Assembly (NCBI GenBank): GCA_948439405.1
Contig: CAOJNB010000006.1
Coordinates: forward strand, 1-64,000
Direction: 5' to 3'
Source: an uncultured Coriobacteriaceae bacterium
GTDB taxonomy: Bacteria; Actinomycetota; Coriobacteriia; Coriobacteriales; Atopobiaceae
Length of the DNA stretch: 64,000 nt
Part shown: positions 63,979-64,000 of the stretch, one piece after another
Layout of the letters: the number at the start of each line of letters is the position of its first letter
How positions within the stretch are numbered: position 1 is the first letter of the stretch
Made by a program: the position numbers and the translations under genes
The notes under the pieces: model-generated
Seen by the model: only the letters and a program-made list of their open reading frames with translations
Told to the model about the DNA's origin: nothing
Database searches by the model: none

Positions 63979-64000
63979 GGTGGGGCTGCGCGTCATAGTC

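Overview
The window is one contiguous piece of a very GC-rich (about 70%) bacterial chromosome. Several traits point to a gut- or mouth-type member of the Actinomycetota, class Coriobacteriia (Olsenella/Collinsella-like): type III glutamine synthetase, a SpaA/VaFE-repeat surface protein with its own class B sortase, MurT/GatD lipid II amidation, AmaP, ArgR with argGH, and short TACAAT/TAGAAT-type -10 boxes. The family-level placement is inference. I see no prophage, insertion sequence, CRISPR array, rRNA or tRNA. Genes are densely packed, with many 1 to 8 base overlaps.

Layout. 1-2.4 kb: start of rpsA (minus), then an operon of an RpiB-family isomerase and a glycerol-1-phosphate-type dehydrogenase. 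2.4-2.7 kb: intergenic palindromic repeats. 2.7-5.9 kb: polA-rnhA. 6-9.8 kb: glnN and a MATE transporter. 9.8-14.3 kb: carAB. 14.5-15.3 kb: a PIN/AbrB toxin-antitoxin pair. 15.4-17.7 kb: a membrane protein, a 146-base-period hairpin repeat, and a DUF2804 protein. 17.7-20.8 kb: a TPP-riboswitch-controlled thiamine-precursor uptake operon. 20.9-27 kb: M20 peptidase, MFS transporter, DUF1275 membrane protein, Ski2-like helicase. 27.3-32.9 kb: surface locus (SpaA/VaFE protein, Cys-pair secreted protein, class B sortase, phosphoesterase, DUF1287 protein).

32.9-38.6 kb is a compact minus-strand operon yebC-amaP-DUF2273-murT-gatD-ade. It is followed, moving right, by nfu-lgt (39 kb), tyrS-degV-U32 (40-44.7 kb), a DUF6056-like membrane protein, a divergent class A PBP (46.4-48.5 kb), argR-argG-argH (48.6-51.8 kb), gtrA, a C39-like protein, a phosphohexomutase, rlmKL, kup, a HAD phosphatase, citrate synthase, an ACT-domain protein and an iron alcohol dehydrogenase at the right edge.

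Working together: carAB and argRGH cover carbamoyl phosphate and late arginine synthesis. MurT/GatD, PBP1a, Lgt, sortase and the SpaA protein build and decorate the envelope. The thi operon salvages thiamine precursors. The most unusual points are two families of intergenic hairpin repeats, the three-gene sortase module with an uncharacterised Cys-pair protein and an LDQTG sorting signal, an RlmKL fusion whose N-terminal methyltransferase half has lost its catalytic motifs, a C39-like protein whose canonical cysteine is serine, and a 17-bp perfect terminator stem that uses the last codons of a gene.
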